NCBI RefSeq assembly: GCF_003952165.1
Contig: NZ_RXFT01000019.1
Location: 1-64,000, forward strand
Length of the DNA stretch: 64,000 nucleotides
From: Variovorax guangxiensis
Lineage (GTDB): Bacteria; Pseudomonadota; Gammaproteobacteria; Burkholderiales; Burkholderiaceae_C
Reading direction: 5' to 3'
In this document: positions 42,339 to 52,402 of the stretch, one piece after another
How positions within the stretch are numbered: position 1 is the stretch's first letter
Layout of the letters: every line of letters begins with the position of its first letter
Notes under the pieces: generated by a model
Told to the model about the DNA's origin: nothing
What the model saw: the letters and a program-made list of their open reading frames with translations, nothing else
Databases searched by the model: none
Position numbers and translations under genes: made by a program

Positions 42339-43820
42339 TCAGTTTCCGGAAGCAGTTACTTCGGGCTGCCATGCAGCCAGAGCCAGTTGCGTCTGGACAT
42401 AAGCCAGGATGCTGTCAGCCTGCGCGGCCAGTTCAGAGCGCGCGGCTCGTATGTGAGCTACGCGGTGTTCCAGTGCCTGCGTCGGCGCCTCCATACCCGC
42501 GTCCGCACGGATCGATGCGTATTCCTGTGCAGCGCGAGCGCTGGAGCGCGCCGCATGTGCTTGCGCCAGCGCACCCCGTGCGGCGGACCAATTGCGCAGC
42601 GCACCTTCGCTGTCTTCCAGAGCCTTGAGCACAGTCTGCTCGAATGTGTGCCAGGCACGCTCGCTTCCCGCCCGCCCAGCGGCAGCGCGTGCCGCAATTC
42701 GCCCCGCATCGAGCCAGTCCCACTGCAGGGCGGGGCCGGCGGCGTAGCGCAGAGAACTCCCACGACCAAGCTGGCCTAGAGGAGCACTGAGGCCCATACT
42801 GAGGTCCAGGCTCACGCGCGGCAAATGGGCACGCTCGGCAAGTACGGTGTTGCCCAAGCTTGCCCGCAAAAGAGCGTCCGCCTTGGCTACGTCCGGTCGC
42901 TTGGCAAGCAGTTCGCCCGGCTGCGCAATCTGCATGGTCGTCGGAGAATCTGGAAGCTCCGCCGCGGCGACGCGATGGTCCCAGTCCGGATCCGAGGTCA
43001 AGGGAGAGCGCCCGGCAAGAACCGCCAAGGCGGCCACGCTGACGTGGCAAGCAGCCAGCAACTGACCGCGTTCTGCCTCTGCTCGGGCGATCGCTGCGTC
43101 GGCCGCGATCACCTCGCGGCGATCTGTCAGACCCGCCAGTGCGCGCTGCTCCAGCAGGTTGGCACGTTGGCGCAGGAGGACGAGTTCCTCGTCTACTCGC
43201 AAAGCCTCCTGCTGATGGCGGCGCAACTGCACGTAGCTACGCACCACTTCTGCCTGTAGTAGAGCGGTGGCCGCGCGGGCATCGGCTTGGGCCGCATCGA
43301 GCTGACGTTCGGCGATGGCCGAAGCCGTGCCGATCCGACCGAAAAGGTCAAGTTCCCACGACAAGCCCTGTGAAATCATTCCGATCCGCCGAGACGGCGG
43401 ACGGGACAGGCCCTGCCCGTAGGGATCTGTCTCGGCCACGGAAGGCCGCGTGGCCAGGCTCTGGGCCGACAGACGACCTTGCGGCAAGACTTCTCGCTCA
43501 GCGACGTCCGCCATCGCACGAGCTTCTTTGATCACGGCAAGTGCGGCCTGGAGCTCGTGATTCCGTGCCATGGCCTGCTCGACCAAGATATTCAACTGTG
43601 GGTCTTTCAAGTCCCGCCACCAATGTCGACTGGGAACGCCGACGGGCAAGCCAGCATCGCCGGCAGCGGGGCTGGTGACGTCGAAGTCCGCATGACGCTG
43701 GACAGCACTGGGCACAGCGCTGGGCGGTGCTATGGCCGCGCATCCTGCCAGCAACGAGGCGAGCAAGAGAGGCGCGCCCACACGCAAAGAACCCTGAAAG
43801 TAAGGGAGGAATAGTGACAT
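42339..43820 (-). CDS. NodT-type outer-membrane efflux lipoprotein
   Basis: A 493-residue channel protein of the OprM/NodT family. The ATG at 43820 has an AGGAGCC site and gives a signal peptide with lipobox LLAGC. Two repeats of the TolC fold are visible: helices with LVEQAMARNHELQAALAVIKEARA and LLQAEVVRSYVQLRRHQQEAL, the second with LAKRPDVAKADALLRA and the ALEDSEGALRNW helix. It is the last gene of an RND efflux operon, 11 bases after the pump gene. It would be the outer-membrane exit duct of the tripartite pump. Confidence 0.92.
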   Translation of the reverse strand: MSLFLPYFQGSLRVGAPLLLASLLAGCAAIAPPSAVPSAVQRHADFDVTSPAAGDAGLPVGVPSRHWWRDLKDPQLNILVEQAMARNHELQAALAVIKEARAMADVAEREVLPQGRLSAQSLATRPSVAETDPYGQGLSRPPSRRIGMISQGLSWELDLFGRIGTASAIAERQLDAAQADARAATALLQAEVVRSYVQLRRHQQEALRVDEELVLLRQRANLLEQRALAGLTDRREVIAADAAIARAEAERGQLLAACHVSVAALAVLAGRSPLTSDPDWDHRVAAAELPDSPTTMQIAQPGELLAKRPDVAKADALLRASLGNTVLAERAHLPRVSLDLSMGLSAPLGQLGRGSSLRYAAGPALQWDWLDAGRIAARAAAGRAGSERAWHTFEQTVLKALEDSEGALRNWSAARGALAQAHAARSSARAAQEYASIRADAGMEAPTQALEHRVAHIRAARSELAAQADSILAYVQTQLALAAWQPEVTASGN

Positions 43821-43831
43821 GTTGGGGCTCC

Positions 43832-46800
43832 TCAGGCAGCAGGGGCTTGAACCCGGTAGGCAATGGCATAGAGCGCAGGGATCAATCCGAGTGTGATCAA
43901 TGTGCCGAGGGCGAGGCCTCCCATCATCACGATAGACAGGCTGGTCCAGATAGCCCCGCCAAACAACCACAGCGGCACCAGCCCCAGAATGCACACCAGC
44001 TTGGTCATGACAATGGGACGCAGGCGCTTGGAGGCGGCCTCCTCAATGGCTTCCGCAGCCGGCATGCCGGAACTCCCGGCTTCCTCGATGGCATCGATCA
44101 GCAGTACTGCGTTATTGACAATGATTCCCGCCAAAGCCAGCAGACCGAGCGTACCAACGAAGGTAAGGGTGGTGCCCGTCAGAGCCAGAGCCAACGCAGC
44201 GCCGATCGCAACGAACGGGATGCTGGCCATCACAATGAGGCTTTTGCGCACACTCTCGAATTGCCAAACGAACAGCAGGAACATGGCAATCATGCAAGCG
44301 GGCAGCAACTGCGCAATGGCCGCATTGGCGTCGATGTTCTCCTCGATCTCGCCACCCAGCGCTATTTGCACCGTACCTCCCCCGCGGATTTCCTGCAGTA
44401 CCGGTGCGACCTGGTCAGCGATGCCTTGCGCGGTCAGTGCGACGTGGCGAGCGCTCACGGTGATGGCCCGCTCCTGGTTGTATCGCTGGATCACGGAAGG
44501 TTGTGGTTTCAGGGCCAAAACAGCCACCTGTCCCAGTGGCACACTGCCCTGACCATCGGCTTTCTGTATCGGCAGAGTCGTCAACTGATCGATCTGGGCA
44601 CGCAATGCGCCGTCGCCTCGCAGGATCACTGGCAACACGGTGTCACCTTCGCGGTACCGACCAATAGCCGTCCCAGCCAGCAGCATGTCCAGGCTGCGCG
44701 CGATGTCTGCGGTACTCACGCCGGCGGCATGCGCCTTGGCCTGGTTCACCTGAACGTCCAACTGCATCACCATTCGCTCCGCATCAGTCTGGACATCGCG
44801 CATCCGGGCATCGGTCTGCAAGGCGGCCGCCAGCTTTTCAGCTGCTTGCCTGTGACTTTGACCATCGGTGCTGGTGAGACGGAATACGGCCAATCCAGCA
44901 TCCGAAGCCCCCATGGAGAACCGCTTGGGCTCGAAGCGTACGTCGGGAAAGCGCTCGCTCAGGCCCGAGCGCACGCGCTCAATCACGGCGGCATGAGTCA
45001 TACCGGGAGACATTGTCAGCACGGCATAGGCCCGGTTTGCGGCGGGCGTGGGTGGATTGAGTGCAAGGATGAATCGAGGACCACCGTCGCCGACATACAC
45101 CGCATGGCTCGCCAGTTCGGGAAAGGCTGCGCGATCGGCCAATGTCTTGCTGACCGCAGCAACCTTGTCGAGCGTGTGCGCCGTGCTTGTGCCTGGAGCA
45201 AGTTCGATCGACATCTGCAGTTGCCGCCGTTCCGACGCAGGCATTAGTTCAGAGGGAATTTGTCCAAACAGCCATCCCGCTCCGCACAGCAGCAGCACCA
45301 TCGTGCTCACATACAACGCCCGATGGCGCAGCACCCAACGCACCCTCACGCGATACCACCCGGTCAACGCCTCCACGGCACGGGCGGTCCGACTAAGTTC
45401 TGCATGGTGCTGCGCGAATCGCTGACTCAGCAGTGGGGTGACCGTCACCGCCAGCATCAACGACAACATCAAGGCAATTGCCATCACGATGCCCATGCTG
45501 CGCAGGTATTCGCCCATCTCGGTGCTGCTCAACACGAGAGGCAGGAAGGTCAGAATGATGGCGAGCGAGGACACCAACAGCGGTACCAGCATTGAATGGC
45601 CGGCCTTCGCTGCTGCATGTTCGCGGGTTTCGCCCAGCGAGAGACGCCGCTCCATGTCCTCAGCGACAACGATCGCGTTGTCGACGAAAAGACCGAGAGC
45701 GATGATGATCGCCCCCACCGAGATGATATGCAGATCGATGCTCAACAGCCGCATGATCGCGAGGGTCCCCAGCACAGTGGTGGGGACGATGGCCCCTACG
45801 ATCAAGCCGGTTCGCCAGCCAAGGAACAGTACGACCACGCCCATGACGATCATGGTCGTTTCGACGAAGACTTGGCCCACTTGTTTGAGCTGCTTGGTCA
45901 CGATCTGTGCCTGGTCCGTGATAGGCACCAGGGTCATGCCTGCCGGCAACCCGGCTTCGAGCTCGTGCACCCTGTCACGCAGCCGATCGGCAAAGCTGAC
46001 AACGTTCAGGCCAGGATCCATGGAGATGGCGATTACTGCTGCCGGCGTTCCGTTCACGAAGGCGCCGCTCATTGGTGGATCCTGGGTAACGCGCTCAACG
46101 CGAGCGATCTCACCCAGGGGCACGGTGCCGCCGCCGGGCAGCGGAACCGGCGTGGTGCGAAGTTGTGCGGGATTTTGGGCATCACCGGTCACGTTCAGCG
46201 ACATTTCAGCTCCGCCGACCTCGAGGAAACCGGCTGAGGCGATCACATTGCGAGTTGCGACCGCCTTCGAGATAGCGCTCGGAGTGAGCCCCTTGACCGC
46301 GAGCGCCGGGATATCCAGGATGATCTGAACTTGCTCGTCACGGATGCCGTGCAAAGAGACTCGCTCCACGCCTGCAAGGCCATAGAGCGCGTCGCGTAGG
46401 CGACGTGCGTGCTCGCGAACCTCGCCCGCGGTGTAGCCGGGGCCAGCCAATCCCATCGTGAGCACCGCGACTCGACCGAATTCGTCATCCACCATTGGCC
46501 CCGAAGTCCCCTCCGGCAAAGATGAATGCAGATCCGCCATGCGCAAGCGCAGGCGTTGCCACACACCCGGCAGCTTGTCGGGAGATACGGTGGGATGGAG
46601 TTCAACGTAGGTAAATGCAAAGCCGGATCGCACCGTTGTCTTTACGCGCCTGACCTCAGGCATGCCGAGCACGCTCTCCTCGGTTGGACGCGCAACAAGC
46701 TGTTCCATGCGCTCCACGGTAGCGCCCGGCATCACGCTCATCACAGTGGCAGTCCGGACTGTGACCTGCGGCTCCTCGGTGGAAGGGAAGTCGAGTGCAA

Positions 46801-46885
46801 GCCAGAGCCCCGCGAGCACGAGGCCCATCGCGGCCAAGAGAGTAAAGCGAGGTCGCTTCAACGCGTATTGAGAAATGCCGAACAT
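43832..46885 (-). CDS. RND-family efflux pump transporter
   Basis: A 1017-residue inner-membrane pump of the AcrB/HAE1-like family. It has twelve predicted membrane helices in two sets, the N-terminal helix RPRFTLLAAMGLVLAGLWL, and conserved ALGLFVDNAIVVAEDMERRL in helix 4 with the proton-relay Asp. LAGIIVNNAVLLIDAIEE is in the second half. Large periplasmic loops hold the substrate pocket. The length is normal. It lies between the outer-membrane protein and adaptor genes, with gaps of 11 and 9 bases. The substrate is not predictable; many such pumps export drugs, dyes or plant phenolics. Confidence 0.94.
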   Translation of the reverse strand: MFGISQYALKRPRFTLLAAMGLVLAGLWLALDFPSTEEPQVTVRTATVMSVMPGATVERMEQLVARPTEESVLGMPEVRRVKTTVRSGFAFTYVELHPTVSPDKLPGVWQRLRLRMADLHSSLPEGTSGPMVDDEFGRVAVLTMGLAGPGYTAGEVREHARRLRDALYGLAGVERVSLHGIRDEQVQIILDIPALAVKGLTPSAISKAVATRNVIASAGFLEVGGAEMSLNVTGDAQNPAQLRTTPVPLPGGGTVPLGEIARVERVTQDPPMSGAFVNGTPAAVIAISMDPGLNVVSFADRLRDRVHELEAGLPAGMTLVPITDQAQIVTKQLKQVGQVFVETTMIVMGVVVLFLGWRTGLIVGAIVPTTVLGTLAIMRLLSIDLHIISVGAIIIALGLFVDNAIVVAEDMERRLSLGETREHAAAKAGHSMLVPLLVSSLAIILTFLPLVLSSTEMGEYLRSMGIVMAIALMLSLMLAVTVTPLLSQRFAQHHAELSRTARAVEALTGWYRVRVRWVLRHRALYVSTMVLLLCGAGWLFGQIPSELMPASERRQLQMSIELAPGTSTAHTLDKVAAVSKTLADRAAFPELASHAVYVGDGGPRFILALNPPTPAANRAYAVLTMSPGMTHAAVIERVRSGLSERFPDVRFEPKRFSMGASDAGLAVFRLTSTDGQSHRQAAEKLAAALQTDARMRDVQTDAERMVMQLDVQVNQAKAHAAGVSTADIARSLDMLLAGTAIGRYREGDTVLPVILRGDGALRAQIDQLTTLPIQKADGQGSVPLGQVAVLALKPQPSVIQRYNQERAITVSARHVALTAQGIADQVAPVLQEIRGGGTVQIALGGEIEENIDANAAIAQLLPACMIAMFLLFVWQFESVRKSLIVMASIPFVAIGAALALALTGTTLTFVGTLGLLALAGIIVNNAVLLIDAIEEAGSSGMPAAEAIEEAASKRLRPIVMTKLVCILGLVPLWLFGGAIWTSLSIVMMGGLALGTLITLGLIPALYAIAYRVQAPAA

Positions 46886-46894
46886 GGCCGCTCC

Positions 46895-47980
46895 TTACTG
46901 AGAGACCACCACTGGAATGACTTTGGCGCCGGGAGTGATAGATGCGCCACCCGCAACGACCACCTGGTCGCCAGCCTGCAAGCCTGTCGCGACTTCGATC
47001 CAGCCTCCCCGCACAGTGCCCAACTGGACGGCTGCAAGTTCTGTAGTCCGGCCGTCTGCTTTCAATCGCAGCACGCTGCCCGCATCACCGGTTTGCCCCG
47101 GCAGGAGTGCACGCAGTGGCACCTGTACGCCGACTTTGTTGGTAGCCATGGCGCGTGGAAAAACTGTGGCCGCCCACGTAGAGCCAACTTGCGCGACGTC
47201 AGGGACAGACAGAAATACCTGCCGCAGCCCCCCAACCTCGAGGCGCCCGGAGACCCGCAGGACTCTGCTCTCCAGCAGGCTTGTACCGCGGCGAAGTTGG
47301 ACCAGCTGACCGGGCTGCAAGTCCAAGTGCTCGGGTACCCTGACTGAAAGCTCCCGGCCACTGCCGTCGATCGTCATCACTGGCGCTCCGGGCCCAGCCG
47401 TCTGTCCCGGCTCAAGAATACGCGTGGCCACTACGCCTGCCGCAGGCGCGCGCAGCTTGGCGTGCCCCAGGGACCAACCAGCCAGGTCACGCTGAGCCCG
47501 CGCGCTGCGCAGAGCCGCCTCGGCAACGATAAGCTCAGCCTGGACGGCACTCCATTCACCTTCGCTCGTTGCTCCGGCCGAGTGGGCTGCCCGGGCTCGC
47601 TCGACGCGTAAACCGGCTTCGGTGGCCTGTGCTTCCGTTCTTGCTACATCGCTAGCAGCGACCGTAAATTGCGCCTGCAGCGGTTCCTCATCAAGCATGG
47701 CCAAGATCTGGCCTTGTCGAACCGCGGCGCCCGGCTCTACCAGTACTTGTGCCACGAGACCCGAGATCGGAAATGCCAATTCAATGCGCTGAGTGGCGCG
47801 CACTTCGCCGACGTATTCCAAGGCCGTTGAGGCACTATCTCGAACCGGAACAACGTATGCGGGACGGCCCTTCTCGGCCACGAGATCAGGCTGCGTCCGA
47901 GAGCATGCCGTTACAGCAGCCAAGCTCACGGCGACGGCGACCAAGCGCACTGATCGGGATTCAAAAAGACTTTGCTTCAC
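46895..47980 (-). CDS. RND efflux membrane-fusion (adaptor) lipoprotein
   Basis: A 361-residue periplasmic adaptor. The GTG at 47980 was chosen because CGGAG lies 7 bases before it; a GTG six codons upstream is also in frame. The signal peptide ends with a lipobox VTAC. Then come the lipoyl/biotinyl half-motifs (SGLVAQVLVEPGAAVRQGQIL and APAAGVVATRILEPGQTAGPG), a helical hairpin between them, and beta-barrel regions ending ATGLQAGDQVVVAGG. It is the first gene of the efflux operon; its promoter region faces an AraC gene. Confidence 0.92.
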   Translation of the reverse strand: MKQSLFESRSVRLVAVAVSLAAVTACSRTQPDLVAEKGRPAYVVPVRDSASTALEYVGEVRATQRIELAFPISGLVAQVLVEPGAAVRQGQILAMLDEEPLQAQFTVAASDVARTEAQATEAGLRVERARAAHSAGATSEGEWSAVQAELIVAEAALRSARAQRDLAGWSLGHAKLRAPAAGVVATRILEPGQTAGPGAPVMTIDGSGRELSVRVPEHLDLQPGQLVQLRRGTSLLESRVLRVSGRLEVGGLRQVFLSVPDVAQVGSTWAATVFPRAMATNKVGVQVPLRALLPGQTGDAGSVLRLKADGRTTELAAVQLGTVRGGWIEVATGLQAGDQVVVAGGASITPGAKVIPVVVSQ

Positions 47981-48541
47981 AAAAAAACTCCGAGGCACTC
48001 AAGCAAGGATGGGTTGTGCGGGACAGCTCGACTTGCTGCTGGGGCGGACCAACGCCGGGCCACGAGACTGCATGGATGCCGCGCACTGAACTGTAAGAAG
48101 CTCAGGGGTCATGCGAGGGGACAAAACTGGCCACACAAGGGAACCAATTGGGACACAACGGCCTGTCTTGGGACAGTGCTGCGCTGGAGCGAGCTGCGTT
48201 CCACCCCCCTCACGATACGCTCTCCCTCAACGACAGATGCTCTCTCACGGGGCCCGATTCTTTGTCCCTTGGCGTAAGGAATCTATGCCAAGTCTCAAGC
48301 TCTGGAACGGCACTTCTGTCCATCGAGGGTAAGGACAATCTCGGCCACTTGGGTAGTTTTTGGTCTAGGATCACCACAACCAGAGTGATTGAAGCCGTCC
48401 CTCGTTGAGACATGCCATTGGGGAGCAGAAAGACACGCTTCTATGCCTTCATTGGAAAAGCAAGATTGCCGGTGGCACCAGTGCCAGCACTGGCTCCTCT
48501 CTCCCGTTTTCGTTCAGCCGCTTCACCCGCAGACTTGACTG
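47981..48541. promoter_or_regulatory. Divergent efflux/AraC control region
   Basis: About 560 bases between the efflux operon and the AraC gene. Two direct copies of TTGGGACA, 20 bases apart, and an inverted repeat CTGTC-TTGG-GACAG lie in it. No other gene is convincing. Confidence 0.6.
48148..48175. promoter_or_regulatory. Candidate AraC-type operator: two TTGGGACA half-sites
   Basis: TTGGGACA occurs at 48148-48155 and 48168-48175, exactly 20 bases (two helical turns) apart. The second copy is embedded in CTGTC-TTGG-GACAG (48163-48176). Direct half-sites at this spacing are the usual pattern for AraC-family activators. They lie 168 bases upstream of the efflux adaptor start, so activation of the pump operon by the AraC protein is likely. 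Confidence 0.55.
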
Positions 48542-49594
48542 ATGCCTAAGCTGCTCAACAAGGCACCCGCAACTCCAATTCCCGACTCGCGGACGCTGGC
48601 CAATAACGTTCCCCATGTGACCCAAGCGCTGCTCGGCTTCATCGAGGAACGAGGACTGGCTCCGGAGCGCTTGTGCCGCGGTTTGGGCTTCACCTACCAA
48701 GACCTGATGAGCCGCGAGTTGCTGCTCTCATACGATCAGGTCAGAACCGTAATCCTGCGCGCGCAGCTCCTCCTCGGAGATGAGCCCGCGCTCGGTTTGG
48801 CAGTTGGCGCTCGCGAGACACTGGTGTCGTGGGGTGTTGCAGGCCTGGCAATGCTGACGTGCGAGACTTTCGGTGAGGCGATGCTCTTTGGCATTGAGCA
48901 CCAGAATGAAGGCGGCGCAATGGTGGATCATCGATTCGAGGTACACGGTCGGCGCATGTTCTTGGACGCGGTACCCCGAGTCTTCGATCTGCTCGTCGAA
49001 CCTTTTCTGGTCGAAGAGTCATTTGCTGGCGCGGTGGCTGTAGCTCGCTCAGTTGTCAGCAAAGAGTTCAGCCCAGTGCGCGTGGATCTGGGCTTCCCAG
49101 CGCCGGCGAATTCAGCTGTCTATCGCAGGTTCTTCCGCTGTCCCGTTCGATTCGATGCAGGCTGTCACCGCATGACCTTCGATGCTCATTGGCTGGATGC
49201 ACGGGTGCCTGGCTACGACCGAATCACCTGCGGCTTGCTACGCCAGCAATTGAATACGCTGCTCAAGCGTCCGATTGGCAAATCCGACCTTGTGGAGTCG
49301 ATGTCGAATCGGCTGCGCTTCGATATCGACGCACGCCCCAGGCAGAAAGACTTGGCACAGATGATCAACGTCAGTGACCGCACGCTGCGGCGGCGTCTGA
49401 ACCAGCAGAACGTGAACTACACCCAGTTGCGGGATGGCACTCGTTTTGAACGCGCGTGCGACCTGCTGAGCCACACGCAGATGACGATCGCGCAGATCGC
49501 CGATGCGGTTGGCTATTCAGATGCTCGCGCCTTCCGTCGCGCATTCAAGCGATGGTCAGGACAGTTGCCTGGAGAGTTTCGCAGCGATCGATAG
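48542..49594 (+). CDS. AraC-family regulator (OruR/arabinose-type N-terminal domain)
   Basis: A 350-residue regulator. Residues 20-230 form the Arabinose_bd-type sensor domain (VTQALLGFIEERGLAPERL, GVAGLAMLTCETFGEAMLFG, FRCPVRFDAGCHRMTFD). The C-terminal domain has both helix-turn-helix units of AraC: DLAQMINVSDRTLRRRLNQQ and IAQIADAVGYSDARAFRRAFKRWSG. It is divergent from the efflux operon and is its probable activator. The ligand is unknown, but such regulators commonly sense ring compounds or fatty acids. Confidence 0.93.
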   Translation: MPKLLNKAPATPIPDSRTLANNVPHVTQALLGFIEERGLAPERLCRGLGFTYQDLMSRELLLSYDQVRTVILRAQLLLGDEPALGLAVGARETLVSWGVAGLAMLTCETFGEAMLFGIEHQNEGGAMVDHRFEVHGRRMFLDAVPRVFDLLVEPFLVEESFAGAVAVARSVVSKEFSPVRVDLGFPAPANSAVYRRFFRCPVRFDAGCHRMTFDAHWLDARVPGYDRITCGLLRQQLNTLLKRPIGKSDLVESMSNRLRFDIDARPRQKDLAQMINVSDRTLRRRLNQQNVNYTQLRDGTRFERACDLLSHTQMTIAQIADAVGYSDARAFRRAFKRWSGQLPGEFRSDR

Positions 49595-50372
49595 CCTCCG
49601 TTTGGTCAACGCTCATCAAGGTAGCACCGGCAACTGATTCAGCCTCATTGTGAGGCACGGCTATTGAAGGCGTGGACTGGCGAACCACCACGTTGCAAAC
49701 CATTGGAGGCCAAAGTTCATCAGCACTCGACGATATTGAAAATGCGGGCCATGAGCGTTTGACGGAATGCAATGAGGGCGGCTCCTCTCTCCGCAGGACT
49801 TCCCAGTTGCTCTTTTTTTGAACCGAAGCCTCCCCCTGATCTCGCCTTTTGCTTCTGCTGCTCAAGTCCGTAGATGGAAATGAGAAAGTGCAAGCAACTA
49901 TCGAAGGCGACCTCACCTCATATCCTAGTCCAGCGTGCCAATTTTTATACGGCTTTCTCTGTGGATAAACGAAACAATTGTCTCCCTCATGCGATGGAGT
50001 ATCGGCAGGAAGAAACCTGATCTCCGCGATGCAACCTACGTTCTTCGACGATTCGTGTGACAGCAAATCGCACGAATTATGTCGCGCTACGAGTTCATCA
50101 ATTCTGTCGAATCGCGAGTTTCAGTTGCTTATTTGTGGATGACAAAGAGGGCACCGTAAGATCGGATGAGATTTCTGCCCAAGAGCAAATCCCTTAGCAT
50201 CCGAGCTTGGCTTCCGCCGCCCCACGAGTGGGCCGACCAGGAAGCTTTCAAGTCCGACGGTGATGTGTTCCCATAGCCGCTGGAATCGCATCCTCGACTT
50301 CTCCACGGGCGCCGCAAAGATTGATACATAGCCAAATGAGATGCATCGGCGATGCCCAAGACACGTGAGTGA
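49595..50372. other. Intergenic region with no convincing gene
   Basis: About 780 bases between the convergent AraC and response-regulator genes. Open frames here give Ser/Arg/Cys-rich translations without a family. No terminator hairpin, repeat array or RNA gene was recognised. Confidence 0.5.
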
Positions 50373-51131
50373 TCAGACGCGAGCTCTTTTCGGAAAGAGG
50401 CAAGCGACCTCGCTCTTGCCACTCGGGACAAACATGTATCCCACACCCCGGATCGTCTGGATGTAAGAAAGCGACCCATCTTCCAGCAGTTTCCGAAGAT
50501 GCGAGATTTGCATGTCCAATCCCCGATCAAAAGCACTGTGTTCCCGACACCGGGCGACCTGAGCCAGCTTATCCCGAGAAAGCGGTTGCCCCGGATGGCG
50601 GGCAAGTACTTTGAATATTGCAAACTGAGCAGTTGTGATATTCAGAATGCGGCCATTCTTTCTAAGCGTACGCGTGCCCATATTGAAATGGAACGGTCCG
50701 AAGCGGGCAACCTCGTTACTGATCGATGGTGCCCACGGCTCCTCTCTTGGTGGGCTTCGCCGCAAGATAGCATCGATACGGGCACGCAGCTCGCGTGGAT
50801 TGAATGGCTTGCGGACATAGTCGTCAGCGCCCATCGTCAGACCCGCAATGCGATCAGCATCTTGTGCTTTCGTGCTGAGGATGATGATTGGTATCCGTAC
50901 ACCCGTGGCGCGCAACCGCCGACAGATCGACAAGCCATCCTCCCCAGGCAACAGCAGTTCGAGCACGATAAGGGCAATCGCGCGACGACTCAAAATCACC
51001 GAGAGCGATTCGCCATCGTTGGCCTCAAAAACATCAAAGCCTTCCTGCAAGAGATGACTCCCGAGCAACTCCCTGGCGAACGGATCTCCATCCACGATCG
51101 CGATTGCGCGGTCACCACGAACTGTCTTCAT
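50373..51131 (-). CDS. Atypical OmpR-family response regulator (Asp to Glu)
   Basis: A 252-residue paralog of the 31436-32194 regulator, with the same receiver and OmpR-type winged helix (TTAQFAIFKVLARHPGQPLSRDKL, LDMQISHLRKLLEDG, GVGYMFVPSGK). The phospho-acceptor in LIVLELLLPGEDG is Glu58, not Asp, and the acidic pair reads VDGDPF instead of VDDDLR. Asp-to-Glu changes often mimic phosphorylation, so it may be constitutively active or controlled in another way. The ATG at 51131 follows GAGGA. No kinase gene is adjacent. A LysR gene is 118 bases upstream on the same strand. Confidence 0.92.
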   Translation of the reverse strand: MKTVRGDRAIAIVDGDPFARELLGSHLLQEGFDVFEANDGESLSVILSRRAIALIVLELLLPGEDGLSICRRLRATGVRIPIIILSTKAQDADRIAGLTMGADDYVRKPFNPRELRARIDAILRRSPPREEPWAPSISNEVARFGPFHFNMGTRTLRKNGRILNITTAQFAIFKVLARHPGQPLSRDKLAQVARCREHSAFDRGLDMQISHLRKLLEDGSLSYIQTIRGVGYMFVPSGKSEVACLFPKRARV

Positions 51132-51248
51132 GGAAAGCGAATCCTCGCGCGCGAGGGGCAATGACGACGCACAACGTTGAACTTGCCGAGAGGCCTCGCG
51201 ATTCTTGCCCCCTTCAAACCCATATCGTTTTCACGCAGCAACACAACG

Positions 51249-52241
51249 CTATCCGGCATCTATTCGGATCAGTTCCGCTTGAGCTTGGTCTGAGGAACGA
51301 CAGATCTGCGGTGATTCACCTGCTTGACTTACGGTACTGTCCCCCCAGTCGTGAAGGCTGAGCTTTTCCACGGCCATATCTCCAAAAGCGCACACTGCCT
51401 TCGGAAGCTGTTGACGGCTCGTATAGAGAACACTCAGGCCGCGACCGGTCCGCTTGTACTGCGGCAAGACAGGAACCAGCTTGCCCGACGCCACGTCGGA
51501 CGAGGTCAAGACAGACGGAAGCGCCACGATCCCCATCCCAGCGCACGCCGCCAGACGCTGAACGTCCTGCGAGTTGCTGATGAAACGTCCGCTCACTTTG
51601 ACGTCAATCTCTTCATCCCCCGGCCCCCGCAAGCGCCAGGTGGCGCAGTTACCAGAATCCGATTGCGAGATTACGCACTCGTGCTTCGACAGTTCTTGCA
51701 GAGTCTTGGGCGCTCCGTGCGCCGCGAGATAGGCCGGGCTGGCAAGCAAGCCTCCGTAGCCATGGAGGATCTTTCGTACGGCATAGCTTGAGTCCGACAA
51801 GGAACCACCTCGGAAGGCAATGTCAATCCGCTCCGCGATCAGGTCGACCAGGAAGTCGCTGAGCACGAATTCAAGCTTCACCAAGGGATATTCAATCAGA
51901 AATGCATGGACCCATTCCATTCGAAAAACCTGGAAGAAATTGGCCGGCGCCGCTATCCGCACCAACCCTCTTGGGTCCAGACTGTCCATCCTCTGCCAAC
52001 GGCCGGCCTTCACCAGCGCCTGCACCGCAGAACTGCACTGCTCTTGAAAAGCCTCCCCTTCGCTGGTCAAAAGCAACTTTCGGGTGGAGCGCTGCATCAG
52101 TCGAACGCCAAGGTGTTCCTCGAGTTGCTGAATGCGTCGGCTGACAGTCGCTGATGGCATCCGCAGGCGTCGGCCCGCTTCGGTGAAACTTCCACAGGAC
52201 GCAACTTCTACGAATATTGCAACGTCATTGAGATCAAGCAC
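51249..52241 (-). CDS. LysR-family transcriptional regulator
   Basis: A 330-residue regulator. The winged helix-turn-helix covers DLNDVAIFVEVASCGSFTEA and PSATVSRRIQQLEEHLGVRL, then the effector domain begins at about 92 (GLVRIAAPANFF). It is similar in length and wording to the LysR gene at 25137-26063; the C-terminal tail of about 25 residues is extra. It lies between the atypical response regulator and the GH28 lipoprotein gene on the same strand. It could regulate either. Confidence 0.9.
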   Translation of the reverse strand: MLDLNDVAIFVEVASCGSFTEAGRRLRMPSATVSRRIQQLEEHLGVRLMQRSTRKLLLTSEGEAFQEQCSSAVQALVKAGRWQRMDSLDPRGLVRIAAPANFFQVFRMEWVHAFLIEYPLVKLEFVLSDFLVDLIAERIDIAFRGGSLSDSSYAVRKILHGYGGLLASPAYLAAHGAPKTLQELSKHECVISQSDSGNCATWRLRGPGDEEIDVKVSGRFISNSQDVQRLAACAGMGIVALPSVLTSSDVASGKLVPVLPQYKRTGRGLSVLYTSRQQLPKAVCAFGDMAVEKLSLHDWGDSTVSQAGESPQICRSSDQAQAELIRIDAG

Positions 52242-52402
52242 GGGGTACTTTCGTCAAAGAGTAGGGCGTCGCTTTCCATCAGGTTTTTTCAGTCCCGCAG
52301 GCCTACCTGAGCTCCGGGACGGGACCAATTTCGGGGCGTTTCGGACTTCGAACAGGGGTGGGAAGCGCGCGGATTCGTACTGGCTGGTTGTCCTGAGTCT
52401 CT

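Noticed and set aside
43727..45247. Long plus-strand frame opposite the RND pump gene
   Set aside because: Its composition (His, Gln and Arg rich) is a complement artefact of the real pump gene.
49545..50066. Minus-strand open frame of 173 codons
   Set aside because: The translation is rich in Ser, Arg and Cys with no predicted fold, overlaps the AraC gene end and matches no family.
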